Assembly (NCBI RefSeq): GCF_003574445.1
Contig: NZ_KZ984555.1
Location: 62,001-126,000 of the forward strand
Source of the DNA: Streptomyces sp. YIM 130001
GTDB taxonomy: Bacteria > Actinomycetota > Actinomycetes > Streptomycetales > Streptomycetaceae
DNA: 64,000 nt
Reading direction: 5' to 3'
Shown: positions 17,635 to 26,459 of the stretch, one piece after another
Position numbering within the stretch: position 1 is the stretch's first letter
Layout of the letters: each line of letters begins with the position of its first letter
Notes under the pieces: model-generated
What the model saw: only the letters and a program-made list of their open reading frames with translations
Told to the model about the DNA's origin: nothing
Database searches by the model: none
Position numbers and translations under genes: made by a program

Positions 17635-18063
17635 TCACGCGGTGTCGCGCGGACCGATCCCCAGGGCCTTGGTGGACTCCGGGTTGAGCAGCAGGACGAG
17701 TGTGGTGATCGCCACAACGGCGAGCACGATGCCACCGGGGATGAGCAGGCTGTTCGCCTGCAGCAGCTGCCAGGCGACGGGCAGCGCGAGGATCTGCGTG
17801 ACGAGCACCGGCCCGCGGCTCCAGCTGCGCAGCTTGAGCAGCCCGCGCGCCGCGATCAGCGGCAGTGCGGCGAGCACCATCATCGTGACGCCGCCGGTCA
17901 CGGCCTGTTCGGCACTGTCCGGACTGCCGAAGATCCCCTCGACGAGCAGATAGCCGCCCGCCACCACGAGAGCCAGCCCTTCGAGGGCGGCCAGTGCGGC
18001 GGCGGCGGTCAGCCGCGTGGGGCGGGGGCCCGGGTCGTTCGCGTTGTCCTCAGCACTGCTCAC
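17635..18063 (-). CDS. Four-helix integral membrane protein, unknown function
   Basis: 142 residues from GTG 18063. Four hydrophobic segments are visible (ALVVAGGYLLVEGIFG, VTMMVLAALPLIAARGLL, PVLVTQILALPVAWQLL, GGIVLAVVAITTLVLLL), with a short charged N-terminus and C-terminus (PESTKALGIGPRDTA). No catalytic motif. Similar proteins are common beside the diacylglycerol kinase gene in Streptomyces. It diverges from that gene across 81 bases. Confidence 0.8.
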   Translation of the reverse strand: MSSAEDNANDPGPRPTRLTAAAALAALEGLALVVAGGYLLVEGIFGSPDSAEQAVTGGVTMMVLAALPLIAARGLLKLRSWSRGPVLVTQILALPVAWQLLQANSLLIPGGIVLAVVAITTLVLLLNPESTKALGIGPRDTA

Positions 18064-18144
18064 CCCTGCAGGGTAGCCCCGGCGTCCCGTACCCCTCGGG
18101 GCTGGCCCTGTGCCAGGTGAGGGGCGGTAGGTACCCTGCTTCGC

Positions 18145-19113
18145 ATGCGTGCACTCCTCGTCGTCAATCCGGCTGCCACCACCACCAGTGCGCGCACACG
18201 TGACGTACTGATCCACGCCCTGGCCAGCGAGATGAAGCTCGAGGCCGTGACCACCGAGTACCGCGGTCACGCCCGCGACCTCGGCCGGCAGGCGGCCCAG
18301 AGCAAGGACATCGAGCTGGTGGTCGCCCTCGGCGGCGACGGCACGGTGAACGAAGTGGTGAACGGCCTGCTGCACGCCGGCCCGCAGCCCGACTCCCTGC
18401 CCGGCCTCGCCGTGGTGCCCGGCGGCTCGACCAACGTGTTCGCCCGCGCACTCGGCCTGCCGAACGACCCGGTGGAATCGACCGGCGCCCTCCTCGACGC
18501 CTTGCGTACCGGCAGCGAACGCACCGTCGGACTCGGCCTCACCGAAGGGACCCCGGGCACCGAGGACGAGGCGGTGCCGTCGCGCTGGTTCACGTTCAGC
18601 GCCGGTCTCGGCTTCGACGCGGGAGTGGTGGGCCGGGTCGAGCAGCAGCGGGAGCGCGGCAAGCGCTCGACACACGCTCTGTATGTGCGCCAGGTCGTAC
18701 GGCAGTTCCTCGGCGAGGCCGACCGCCGGCACGGCACGATCGTCCTGGACCGGCCGAGCGAGGACCCGGTCGAGGATCTGGTCGTGTCCATAGTCAGCAA
18801 CACCTCGCCGTGGTCGTTCCTCGGGAACAGGCCGCTGTACCCGTCCCCGGACGCGTCCTTCGACACCGGCCTTGACGTGCTGGGACTCAAGAAACTCTCG
18901 ACTCCCGCGGTGACTCGCTACGGCACTCAGCTGCTGATGTCGTCGCCCGAACGCGGCCCGCGGGGCAAGAACGCGGTCGCCCTCCACGACCTCGCCACCT
19001 TCACCTTGCATTCGAAGGTCCCGCTCCCCCTCCAGATGGACGGTGACCATCTGGGGCTGCGTACGAGCGTGACGTTCACAGGCGTTCGCCGTGCACTGCG
19101 TGTGATTGTGTGA
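18145..19113 (+). CDS. Diacylglycerol/sphingosine-type lipid kinase (DAGK catalytic domain)
   Basis: 322 residues. The nucleotide-binding motif VVALGGDGTVNEVVNGL (about 53-69) and VVPGGSTNVFARALGLP are diagnostic of the DAGK/LCB5 family; the C-terminal half is the YegS-like beta-sandwich with PLPLQMDGDHLG. It phosphorylates a lipid such as diacylglycerol, feeding phosphatidic acid back into phospholipid synthesis. ATG 18145. Confidence 0.9.
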   Translation: MRALLVVNPAATTTSARTRDVLIHALASEMKLEAVTTEYRGHARDLGRQAAQSKDIELVVALGGDGTVNEVVNGLLHAGPQPDSLPGLAVVPGGSTNVFARALGLPNDPVESTGALLDALRTGSERTVGLGLTEGTPGTEDEAVPSRWFTFSAGLGFDAGVVGRVEQQRERGKRSTHALYVRQVVRQFLGEADRRHGTIVLDRPSEDPVEDLVVSIVSNTSPWSFLGNRPLYPSPDASFDTGLDVLGLKKLSTPAVTRYGTQLLMSSPERGPRGKNAVALHDLATFTLHSKVPLPLQMDGDHLGLRTSVTFTGVRRALRVIV

Positions 19114-19153
19114 GTGGAAGGGCCTAAAGTCCTTTCACTCGAACGTTTAGGCC
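19112..19153. terminator. Two overlapping, mutually exclusive hairpins
   Basis: Stem A pairs 19112-19121 with 19131-19140 (one G-T pair) and overlaps the lipid kinase stop codon. Stem B pairs GGCCTAAA (19121-19128) with TTTAGGCC (19146-19153). They share bases and cannot form together. Stem A probably ends the kinase transcript. Confidence 0.5.
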
Positions 19154-19431
19154 AGGGTCCACCCCATGGAAGTACGGCTGTGACCTAGTCGACACCGAGG
19201 AATCAAAAAAAACTTCTCGGAAGGGGTTGTATCCGCTGCCGAGGTTTGGGAATCTCTAGGTGGCGCTCAGGACGGCCCGCAACACCGGCCCCACAGAGAG
19301 CCCGAACCCCCTCCTCAAACGCAAGGACGACGCCAGTCATCTGGCTGTCGCCCCTTCCCTTGCGGAGGGATTCGTGAAAGCGTTCACATTCACAAGCACA
19401 AGTGACCGAATCACCAAGAGAGGTAGCAGCC
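19154..19431. promoter_or_regulatory. Leader/promoter region of the WhiB-like gene
   Basis: A long non-coding stretch with an A-rich run (19205-19213), unusual in this genome. AGTGACCGAATCACC (19401-19415) is an inverted repeat of AGTGA/TCACC half-sites 17 bases before the start codon and resembles a BldD-type site. The ribosome site AGAGAGG is at about 19418. Confidence 0.45.
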
Positions 19432-19689
19432 ATGGACTGGCGTCACAACGCCGTTTGCCGCGAGGAAGACCCCGAGCTGTTCTTCCCCATCGGCAACACC
19501 GGTCCTGCGCTGCTGCAGATCGAGGAAGCCAAGGCCGTCTGCCGTCGCTGCCCCGTCGTGGAGCAGTGCCTGCAGTGGGCGCTCGAGTCCGGCCAGGACT
19601 CCGGCGTCTGGGGTGGCCTCAGCGAGGACGAGCGCCGCGCAATGAAGCGCCGCGCCGCTCGCAACCGGGCCCGCCAGGCCAGCGCCTGA
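19432..19689 (+). CDS. wblE: WhiB-family iron-sulfur transcription factor (WblE/WhiB1-like)
   Basis: 85 residues. The four [4Fe-4S] ligands are Cys9, Cys37, Cys40 and Cys46 (AVCREED, CRRCPVVEQC), followed by the GVWGG turn and a basic DNA-binding tail (RRAMKRRAARNRARQ). Size and neighbours (PdtaS-like kinase, SigH-like operon) fit WblE, the Streptomyces orthologue of the essential mycobacterial WhiB1, which is nitric-oxide sensitive and binds the principal sigma factor. ATG 19432. Confidence 0.93.
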   Translation: MDWRHNAVCREEDPELFFPIGNTGPALLQIEEAKAVCRRCPVVEQCLQWALESGQDSGVWGGLSEDERRAMKRRAARNRARQASA

Positions 19690-19794
19690 CGCCCCACCCC
19701 TCAACGAGCCCGAGCCCGGCGGCGCGTACATCGAGTACGCATCTCCCGCCCCCGAGCCGCAGCGCGCAGTACCCTTAATGCGCTCAGCCGTAAA

Positions 19795-19833
19795 CAGTGA
19801 GCCCCGGACCGCACCACGGTCCGGGGCTCACTG
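19795..19833. terminator. Strong bidirectional terminator
   Basis: A perfect 17-bp stem (19795-19811 with 19817-19833) with a 5-base loop lies between the convergent WhiB and histidine kinase genes. Confidence 0.85.
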
Positions 19834-19942
19834 CTGTGCGCGACGCGTGCCGTCCGCTGTGCACATTGAGTGCGAAGTGCGTGAACGAACCGTGGGCGAG
19901 GGCCAGTTGACGTGAACCGGCCACTCCCCGTCGGCGACTCAC

Positions 19943-21424
19943 CTACTTGTCGGGGCGGACCTTCTCGGCGTGCACCGGGATGTCGAGGATCACACGCGTT
20001 CCGCGCTCCGGCGCCGGAACCATGTCGAACGTTCCACCCAACTCGCCCTCGACCAGCGTGCGTACGATCTGCAGGCCCAGGTTGCCGGCCTGCTTGACGT
20101 CGAAGCCGTCGGGCAGGCCGACGCCGTCGTCCTGCACCGTGACGAGGAGTCGGCTCTCCTTGGTGGTGCCGCCGCGGACCGCGGAGACCTCGACGGCACC
20201 CTGCTCGCCCGCGCCGAAGCCGTGCTCGAGGGCGTTCTGCAGTACCTCGGTGAGGACCATGGACAGCGGGGTGGCGACCTCGGCGTCCAGGATGCCGAAG
20301 CGGCCGGTGCGCCGGCCGGTGACCTTGCCCGGCGCGATCTCGGCGACCATCGCGAGCACCCGGTCCGCGATCTCGTCGAACTCGACGCGCTCGTCCAGGT
20401 TCTGGGACAGCGTCTCGTGGACGATGGCGATGGAGCCGACCCGGCGTACCGCCTCCTCGAGGGCCTCGCGGCCGCGCTCCGAACCGATGCGGCGGGCCTG
20501 CAGCCTGAGCAGGGCGGCGACCGTCTGCAGGTTGTTCTTCACCCGGTGGTGGATCTCCCGGATGGTGGCGTCCTTGGTGATCAACTCCCGTTCGCGGCGG
20601 CGCAGTTCCGTGACGTCGCGGCACAGGACGAGCGAACCGATGCGGGTGCCCTTGGGTTTGAGGGGGATCGCGCGGAGCTGGATGACGCCGTCGTCGCCCT
20701 CGACCTCGGTCTCGCGCGGGGCGTAGCCGCTGGCCAGTTTGACCAGGGCCTCGTCGACCGGGCCGCGGGACGGGGCGAGTTCGGCGGTGGCGGTGCCGAG
20801 GTGATGCCCGACGAGGTCGGCGGCGATGCCGAGGCGGTGGTACGCGGACAGGGCGTTCGGCGAGGCGTACTGGACGATGCCGTCGGCGTCGAGCCGGATG
20901 AGGCCGTCACCGACGCGCGGCGAGGCGTCCATGTCGACCTGCTGGTCGGGGAACGGGAACGCTCCCGCGGCGATCATCTGCGCCAGGTCGGATGCCGACT
21001 GCAGATAGGTGAGTTCGAGGCGGGAGGGGGTGCGGACGGTGAGGAGGTTGGTGTTGCGGGCGATCACGCCGAGGACGCGGCCGTCGCGGCGTACGGGGAT
21101 GGACTCGACGCGGACCGGCACCTCCTCGCGCCACTCCGGGTCGCCCTCGCGCACGATGCGGCCCTCGTCGAGCGCGGCGTCCAGGAGGGGGCGGCGCCCA
21201 CGCGGGACCAGGTGGCCGACCATGTCGTCCTGATACGAGGTGGGGCCGGTGTTGGGGCGCATCTGGGCGACCGACACGTAACGCGTGCCGTCCCGGGTCG
21301 GGACCCACAGGACGAGGTCGGCGAACGAGAGGTCGGAGAGCAACTGCCACTCCGAGACCAGCAGATGCAACCACTCGAGATCGGTGTCACCGAGGGCGGT
21401 GTGCTGGCGTACGAGTTCGTTCAT
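19943..21424 (-). CDS. PdtaS-like soluble sensor histidine kinase (GAF-like, PAS, HisKA_2/HATPase)
   Basis: 493 residues from ATG 21424. The N-terminal GAF-like domain (about 1-145, histidine_kinase N-terminal type) is followed by a PAS domain (about 160-275, GIVQYASPNALSAYHRLG) and a HisKA_2 box IREIHHRVKNNLQTVAALL with the phospho-His, then HATPase (VLTEVLQNALEHGFG, DDGVGLPDGF). No membrane segment. Mycobacterial PdtaS with PdtaR controls transcription antitermination; the partner regulator is not in this window. It converges with wblE. Confidence 0.9.
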   Translation of the reverse strand: MNELVRQHTALGDTDLEWLHLLVSEWQLLSDLSFADLVLWVPTRDGTRYVSVAQMRPNTGPTSYQDDMVGHLVPRGRRPLLDAALDEGRIVREGDPEWREEVPVRVESIPVRRDGRVLGVIARNTNLLTVRTPSRLELTYLQSASDLAQMIAAGAFPFPDQQVDMDASPRVGDGLIRLDADGIVQYASPNALSAYHRLGIAADLVGHHLGTATAELAPSRGPVDEALVKLASGYAPRETEVEGDDGVIQLRAIPLKPKGTRIGSLVLCRDVTELRRRERELITKDATIREIHHRVKNNLQTVAALLRLQARRIGSERGREALEEAVRRVGSIAIVHETLSQNLDERVEFDEIADRVLAMVAEIAPGKVTGRRTGRFGILDAEVATPLSMVLTEVLQNALEHGFGAGEQGAVEVSAVRGGTTKESRLLVTVQDDGVGLPDGFDVKQAGNLGLQIVRTLVEGELGGTFDMVPAPERGTRVILDIPVHAEKVRPDK

Positions 21425-21825
21425 GGAGGGCACGGGCTGAGAGTACCTGGCCGCCACTCGTACCTGGTCACGGCCGGTGCGTGGTCCCTGGAACACCCGC
21501 GGGCCGCGGCGCCTGGGAGGGACCCTCAGCCCTCCCGGCACCGCAGCCCGGGTTGCATCGGCCGGCGGGTGTGCGGTCCCAGCGGCCGAGTGGAGGCTCC
21601 GGTGCAGTCAGGGCAGAGAGCGCCGGTGCCTCACTCCGCCCTCCTGTGCGGGGAGAGCGGGAGCCTGTCCTCTGCATTGTGGACTAGACCATTCTCCGGT
21701 GTCCATGCGTGCGGAGGTGTGAGTTTTCGTCGGTTTCTCCAACAGGTACCGGTGTCACCTGCACCGACCGTGGCACGTACCCGAGGGCACGGCTGAAACG
21801 GAGTGGCGGTTCACCGGTCGCACGG
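21425..21825. other. Intergenic region between kinase and SIS-isomerase genes
   Basis: 401 bases without a supportable gene. The only recognised element is a dre-like sequence at 21678-21693. GGAGGGACCCTCAGCCCTCC near 21517 can form a small hairpin. Confidence 0.5.
21678..21693. promoter_or_regulatory. Degenerate dre (DasR operator-like) site
   Basis: TGTGGACTAGACCATT matches 12 of 16 positions of the consensus ACTGGTCTAGACCACT; the 12-base core has one mismatch. It is about 255 bases upstream of the histidine kinase start and 130 bases past the SIS-isomerase stop, so its target is unclear. Confidence 0.4.
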
Positions 21826-22896
21826 TCAGCGGGTTTCCGTGATCTTGGCGAGGGCACGTGGGGCGTCGGGGTCCTGGCCCCGGGCGATGGTGACCTCGTA
21901 GGCGAGGAGCTGCAGCGGGATGATCTCGAGGATGGGCTGGACCTCCTCGACGACGCCGTCCGTCGGCAGCTCGAATCCGGCCGAGGCCGCTTCGACCTGG
22001 GCCTTGGGGCCGATGACGACGAGGTCGGCGCCGCGGCCGCGCAGGCGGTCGAGTACGGGTTGCAGGGCCTGGCCGCCGCGGCCGTCGGTGACGACGGCTA
22101 TCACCGGCGAGATGTTGTCGACCATGGCGAGCGGGCCGTGCAGGAGGTCCGCGCCGGAGTACGAGAGCGCGGGGATGTAGCTCGTCTCCATCAGCTTGAG
22201 TGCTGCCTCCTTGGCGGTCGGATAGCCGTAGCCGCGCGAAGTGATGACCATGCGTTCGGCGAAGCGGTAGCGGGCGGCGAGTTGCCGCACCTCGTCCTGC
22301 CGGGCGAGCAGGTCCGCGGCCAGGTCCGGCAGGCGCGCGGCCGCCGCTCCGTCGCCGCCGCGCAGCCCCTCGACGAAGAGGTAGAGGGCGAGCAGGGACG
22401 CGGTGTACGTCTTCGTCGCGGGCAGTGCGCGCTCGGGGCCGGCCAGGATGTCGAGGTGGAACTCGCAGACGGCGGCGAGCGGCGAGTCCGGGTTGTTGGT
22501 CACCGCGAGGGTGATCGCGCCGGCCTCACCCGCGGCCCGGGTGGAGGCCACCAGATCGGGTGATCCGCCGGACTGGCTGACGGTGATGACGAGGACGTCG
22601 GTGAGGTCCGGCTTCGCGCCGTACGCCGTGGTGGTGGACATCGAGGCGAGGCCGCAGGGCAGGCCCAGCTGGATCTCGAGCAGGTACTTGGCGTACAGGG
22701 CGGCGTTGTCGGAGGTGCCGCGCGCGGTGAGCAGTACGAAGCGCGGCTTGCGGGCGGCGATCCGTGCGGCGGTCTCGCGGATTTCGGGTGCACCGTCCGC
22801 GAGAATGCGGCTCAGGACCGCGGGCTGCTCCGCCATCTCGCCGGACATGATGCTGCCCGGTCGCTCGCTGTGCCGGGCGGTCGTCGTGGCGGGCAT
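21826..22896 (-). CDS. SIS-domain sugar-phosphate isomerase/aminotransferase-like protein
   Basis: 356 residues from ATG 22896 (GGAGGAAG eight bases before). Two SIS domains, like the isomerase half of GlmS: LLTARGTSDNAALYAKY and VSQSGGSPDLVASTRAAGE bind the sugar phosphate in the first, SRGYGYPTAKEAALKLMETSYIPA in the second. The glutaminase half is absent. It probably deaminates or isomerises a hexosamine 6-phosphate, or handles a modified amino sugar. It diverges from nagB with a dre site between, so control by DasR is likely. Confidence 0.85.
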   Translation of the reverse strand: MPATTTARHSERPGSIMSGEMAEQPAVLSRILADGAPEIRETAARIAARKPRFVLLTARGTSDNAALYAKYLLEIQLGLPCGLASMSTTTAYGAKPDLTDVLVITVSQSGGSPDLVASTRAAGEAGAITLAVTNNPDSPLAAVCEFHLDILAGPERALPATKTYTASLLALYLFVEGLRGGDGAAAARLPDLAADLLARQDEVRQLAARYRFAERMVITSRGYGYPTAKEAALKLMETSYIPALSYSGADLLHGPLAMVDNISPVIAVVTDGRGGQALQPVLDRLRGRGADLVVIGPKAQVEAASAGFELPTDGVVEEVQPILEIIPLQLLAYEVTIARGQDPDAPRALAKITETR

Positions 22897-23096
22897 ACGG
22901 GACTTCCTCCCAGGCGGCGGCCGGTTCGGCCGGGGTGCGGGGCGGGTCTGCCCGGGGGTGCGCCGGGCCGTTCCAGTCGACCACGGGGCGCGCGTACGCC
23001 GCCAGCCGGCGAAGGGCTCGGGCGGGTGGTGGAGGGCCCCATGACGTACGGCCGGGCGGAGCAGCCGCGGGTGTGCTGACCGGCACATTCTGCTAG

Positions 23097-23112
23097 ATTG
23101 GTCTATACCACA
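23097..23112 (+). promoter_or_regulatory. dre operator (DasR site) at the nagB promoter
   Basis: ATTGGTCTATACCACA matches 13 of 16 bases of the dre consensus. It overlaps a possible -10 (TAGATT, 23094-23099), so DasR bound here would block nagB, and perhaps the divergent SIS gene, until GlcN-6-phosphate releases it. Confidence 0.8.
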
Positions 23113-23141
23113 TGACCCTTCACCAGATCGGCAGGCCAAGC

Positions 23142-23927
23142 GTGGAAGTTGTCATCGTCCCGGACGCCAAGTCAGGCGGAGAGCTCATCGCGGAGGCCAT
23201 GGCCGGCCTGCTGCGACGCAAGCCCGACGCCCTGCTCGGCGTGGCCACCGGTTCGACGCCGCTGCCGGTCTACCAGGCGCTGAAGGCCAAGGTCGGTGCC
23301 GGCGAGGCCGATGCTTCGCGGGCCCGGATCTGCCAGCTCGACGAGTACGTGGGCCTGCCCGCCGGACACCCGGAGTCGTACCGCTCGGTGGTCCTGCGCG
23401 AGGTCGTGGAGCCGCTCGGGCTCGGCGAGGGATCCTTCATGGGGCCGGACGGCAGTGCCGCGGACGTGCAGGGCGCGTGCGAGGCGTACGACCAGGCGCT
23501 GAGTGACGCGGGCGGGGTGGATCTGCAGCTGCTCGGGATCGGCACCGACGGGCACATCGGGTTCAACGAGCCCTGCTCGTCGCTCGCTTCGCGCACCCGG
23601 ATCAAGACGCTCACCGAGCAGACCCGGGTGGACAACGCCCGGTTCTTCGACGGTGACATCGAGCAGGTCCCGCATCACGTGATCACCCAGGGCATCGGCA
23701 CCATCCTGGAGGCCAGGCACCTGGTGCTGCTCGCCACCGGCGAGGGCAAGGCCGATGCGGTGGCCGCCACGGTCGAGGGGCCGGTGGCCGCCGTGGTGCC
23801 CGCCTCCGCGCTCCAGCTGCACCAGCACGCGACGGTGGTGGTCGACGAGGCCGCGGCGTCCAAGCTGAAGCTGGCGGACTACTTCCGGCACGCCTACGTC
23901 AACAAGCCCGACTGGCAGGGCATCTGA
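23142..23927 (+). CDS. nagB: Glucosamine-6-phosphate deaminase
   Basis: 261 residues. Converts glucosamine 6-phosphate to fructose 6-phosphate and ammonia, the exit from GlcNAc catabolism. LLGVATGSTPLPVYQAL, CQLDEYVGL and LGIGTDGHIGFNEP (active-site region) are diagnostic. GTG 23142 is chosen over the in-frame ATG at 23112 because that ATG lies inside the dre operator; it also gives the usual family length. Divergent from the SIS gene, convergent with dasD. Confidence 0.95.
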   Translation: MEVVIVPDAKSGGELIAEAMAGLLRRKPDALLGVATGSTPLPVYQALKAKVGAGEADASRARICQLDEYVGLPAGHPESYRSVVLREVVEPLGLGEGSFMGPDGSAADVQGACEAYDQALSDAGGVDLQLLGIGTDGHIGFNEPCSSLASRTRIKTLTEQTRVDNARFFDGDIEQVPHHVITQGIGTILEARHLVLLATGEGKADAVAATVEGPVAAVVPASALQLHQHATVVVDEAAASKLKLADYFRHAYVNKPDWQGI

Positions 23928-23949
23928 GCGCACTCCCCCGCACACGACA

Positions 23950-23984
23950 GCGGCCGGGCACCCCGTCCAGGGGTGCCCGGCCGC
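23950..23984. terminator. Bidirectional terminator between nagB and dasD
   Basis: A perfect 15-bp stem (23950-23964 with 23970-23984) and a 5-base loop lie between the convergent genes. Confidence 0.85.
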
Positions 23985-24049
23985 CGCGCGTTCCGTTCCG
24001 GGTGGCTGTGCCGCCCCCGCACACGGCACGGGCTCCCGGACCGGAAGGA

Positions 24050-25561
24050 TCAGGCGCCCGTGATCACCTCGGCCGCGGCGAGGGCGCAGACCCGGGCCGC
24101 GCCGTGGGTGGCGATGTGCAGGGCGCCTCGCGGCGGTGCCTGCGGTACGCCCATCTCGACGACGATCGACTCGGGCCGGGCGGCGAGCAGTTCGTCCAGG
24201 GCCGACGCCATCCAGGGGTGCCGGTGCACGTCGCGGACCACGGCGACCACGCGCCGTTCGCCGGCTTCCGCGAGCAGTCCCGACGCCAGGGCCCGGGCGT
24301 CCTCGTCCTGGCCCGCGTAGCTGCCGGTCCCGGTGCCGGGGAGCCGGCGCGCCAGCTCCGCTGCCACGCCCCACGGAGTCTCGTCGCCGACCGCGATGTT
24401 GGCCACCGGCGTGAAGGCGGCCACGTAGGGGCCCTCGGTCAGGGGCTCGACCGGGGTGTCGGCTCGGGTCACGGTCAGCGCCCGGCGGGCCGCGACCAGG
24501 CCGATGTCGGTGCGCGGGGCGACCGGCTCGCTGCGCGCGGACTCGGTGGCCCCCGCGGTCCACTCGCCGAGGGCCCGTACCCGGGCGGCCGCGTCGGCGA
24601 GCCGCTCCTCGGGGAGTTCGCCGGACTTCACCGCTGCGACCAGCGCGTCGCGCAGCCGCAGCACGGTGTCCTCGTCGGCGAGCCCGCCGCCTACGCAGAT
24701 GGCGTCGGCGCCGGCCGCGATGGCGAGCACGCTGCCGCGCTCGATGCCGTACGTGGCGGCGATCGCCTGCATCTCGATGCCGTCCGTGACGATCAGGCCC
24801 TCGTGGCCCAGCTCCCGGCGCAGCAGGCCGGCGAGGATGCTCGGGCTGAGCGTGGCCGGGTGGCCTGCGTCGAGGGCCGGCAGCAGGATGTGCGCGCTCA
24901 TCACGGCCTTGGTGCCGGCCTCGATGGCCGCGCGGAACGGCACCAGTTCGCGGACCCGCAGCGTCTTCGGGTCCGCGTCGATGCGCGGCACCGCGTGGTG
25001 CGAGTCGACGGAGGTGTCGCCGTGCCCGGGGAAGTGCTTGGTGCAGGCGGCGACGCCGGCCGACTGCAGTCCGGTGATGTAGGCGGCGGTGTGCCGGGCG
25101 ACCAGCGCGGGGTCGGCGCCGAAGGACCGTACGCCGATCACGGGGTTGTCCGAGTTGGAGTTGACGTCCGCGGACGGGGCCCAGTTCAGGTTGACGCCGC
25201 AGGCCGCGAGGCGGCGGCCGAGCTCGGTGGCCACCTGGCGGGTCAGCTCGGGGTCGTCCACGGCGCCGAGCGCGTGGTTGCCGGGGAACGACGAGCCGGC
25301 GCGGACCTCGAGCCGGGTGACGTCGCCACCCTCCTCGTCGATGGCGACCAGGACGTCACCGCGCTCGGCACGCAACTGGGCGGTGAGCGCGGCCAGTTGA
25401 TCCTCGGAGGCGATGTTGCGGCCGAACAGGCCGACGGAGTACAGGCCTTCGTCGAGGCGGCGCAGCAGCCAGTCGGGGGCGGTGGTCCCGGTGAAGCCGG
25501 GCTGCAGGACGGCGAGGACGTCGCGGGTGAGGGTGTCGGTGCTGCGGGCGAGTGTGGTCAT
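24050..25561 (-). CDS. dasD: Beta-N-acetylglucosaminidase, glycoside hydrolase family 3
   Basis: 503 residues. Cleaves chitobiose or GlcNAc oligomers. The NagZ-like signature ACTKHFPGHGDTSVDSHHAVPRI (in parts) carries the Asp-His dyad, and GLIVTDGIEMQAI holds the nucleophile Asp. There is no signal peptide, so it acts in the cytoplasm on imported N,N'-diacetylchitobiose. Last gene of the dasABCD run, 10 bases after the dasC stop. Confidence 0.92.
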   Translation of the reverse strand: MTTLARSTDTLTRDVLAVLQPGFTGTTAPDWLLRRLDEGLYSVGLFGRNIASEDQLAALTAQLRAERGDVLVAIDEEGGDVTRLEVRAGSSFPGNHALGAVDDPELTRQVATELGRRLAACGVNLNWAPSADVNSNSDNPVIGVRSFGADPALVARHTAAYITGLQSAGVAACTKHFPGHGDTSVDSHHAVPRIDADPKTLRVRELVPFRAAIEAGTKAVMSAHILLPALDAGHPATLSPSILAGLLRRELGHEGLIVTDGIEMQAIAATYGIERGSVLAIAAGADAICVGGGLADEDTVLRLRDALVAAVKSGELPEERLADAAARVRALGEWTAGATESARSEPVAPRTDIGLVAARRALTVTRADTPVEPLTEGPYVAAFTPVANIAVGDETPWGVAAELARRLPGTGTGSYAGQDEDARALASGLLAEAGERRVVAVVRDVHRHPWMASALDELLAARPESIVVEMGVPQAPPRGALHIATHGAARVCALAAAEVITGA

Positions 25562-25571
25562 GGAGGCGGAG

Positions 25572-26459
25572 TCATCCCTTCACTGCGCCGGACGTGAGCC
25601 CCGTGGCCATCTTCTTCTGGATGAACATGAAGAAGATCACCACCGGCAGGGCGATCATGGTGGACGCGGCCATCAGCGCGCCGTAGTCGGTGCCTCGCTC
25701 GGTGGTGAAGGTCATCAGCCACACATTGAGCGTGTACTTGTCGTTGTCGTTCATCAGGATGTACGCGAAGAGGTACTCGTTCCACGCGTTCACCAGGGCG
25801 AAAATCGACGCCGCCGCGAGCCCCGGGGCGAGCAGCGGGAACACCACTCGGCGGAAGGCACCCATCCGGGTGCACCCGTCGACCATCGCCGACTCCTCGA
25901 GTTCCACCGGGATGTTGACCACGAAGCCGCGGATCATGACCACCGCGAACGGCAGTGTGGAGACCAGGTAGACGACGATCAGGCCCCAGTACTCGTTGAG
26001 CCCGCCCATGGTGTTCAACTGGGCGTAGATCGGGATCAGCATCGCGGTCGGCGGCAGCATCTGGACCAGGATGAGGACCAGGAGCAGGGACTTGCGTCCG
26101 AAGAACCGGAAGCGTCCGATCGCCAGCGCCGCGAAGGTCGCGATGATCATGCCGCCGACGACGGCTGTGATGGAGACGATCAGACTGGACTGGATCGCGG
26201 TGCCGAAGTTGGCCTGCTTCACGGCCCGTGCGAAGTTGTCGAAGGTGATCGACGACGGCCACAGGGTCTGGTCGTACGAGCGGATCTCGTGGTTGGGACG
26301 CAGCGCGCTGACGACCAGCCAGTAGACGGGGAAGGCCATGACGGCGGCGACGGCCAGGCCGATGATGTTGTACCCGAAGCGGTTCTTCTTGCGGTCGGGC
26401 CGGAGTTCGCGCGGCTCGGGCGGGGCCGTGCTGCCGCTCACCGGGGCGGAGGCGCTCAT
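25572..26459 (-). CDS. dasC: Chitobiose ABC transporter permease
   Basis: 295 residues, six membrane segments, MalG type. The EAA loop that contacts the ATPase is ELEESAMVDGCTRMGAFRRV. The ATG at 26459 overlaps the dasB stop (ATGA). No ATPase gene is in the cluster; in Streptomyces the shared MsiK ATPase energises Das transport. Confidence 0.93.
   Translation of the reverse strand: MSASAPVSGSTAPPEPRELRPDRKKNRFGYNIIGLAVAAVMAFPVYWLVVSALRPNHEIRSYDQTLWPSSITFDNFARAVKQANFGTAIQSSLIVSITAVVGGMIIATFAALAIGRFRFFGRKSLLLVLILVQMLPPTAMLIPIYAQLNTMGGLNEYWGLIVVYLVSTLPFAVVMIRGFVVNIPVELEESAMVDGCTRMGAFRRVVFPLLAPGLAAASIFALVNAWNEYLFAYILMNDNDKYTLNVWLMTFTTERGTDYGALMAASTMIALPVVIFFMFIQKKMATGLTSGAVKG

Noticed and set aside
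23112-23141. ATG 23112 as the nagB start
   Set aside because: It is the last base of the dre operator and would add ten residues not usual in NagB; GTG 23142 gives the family length.
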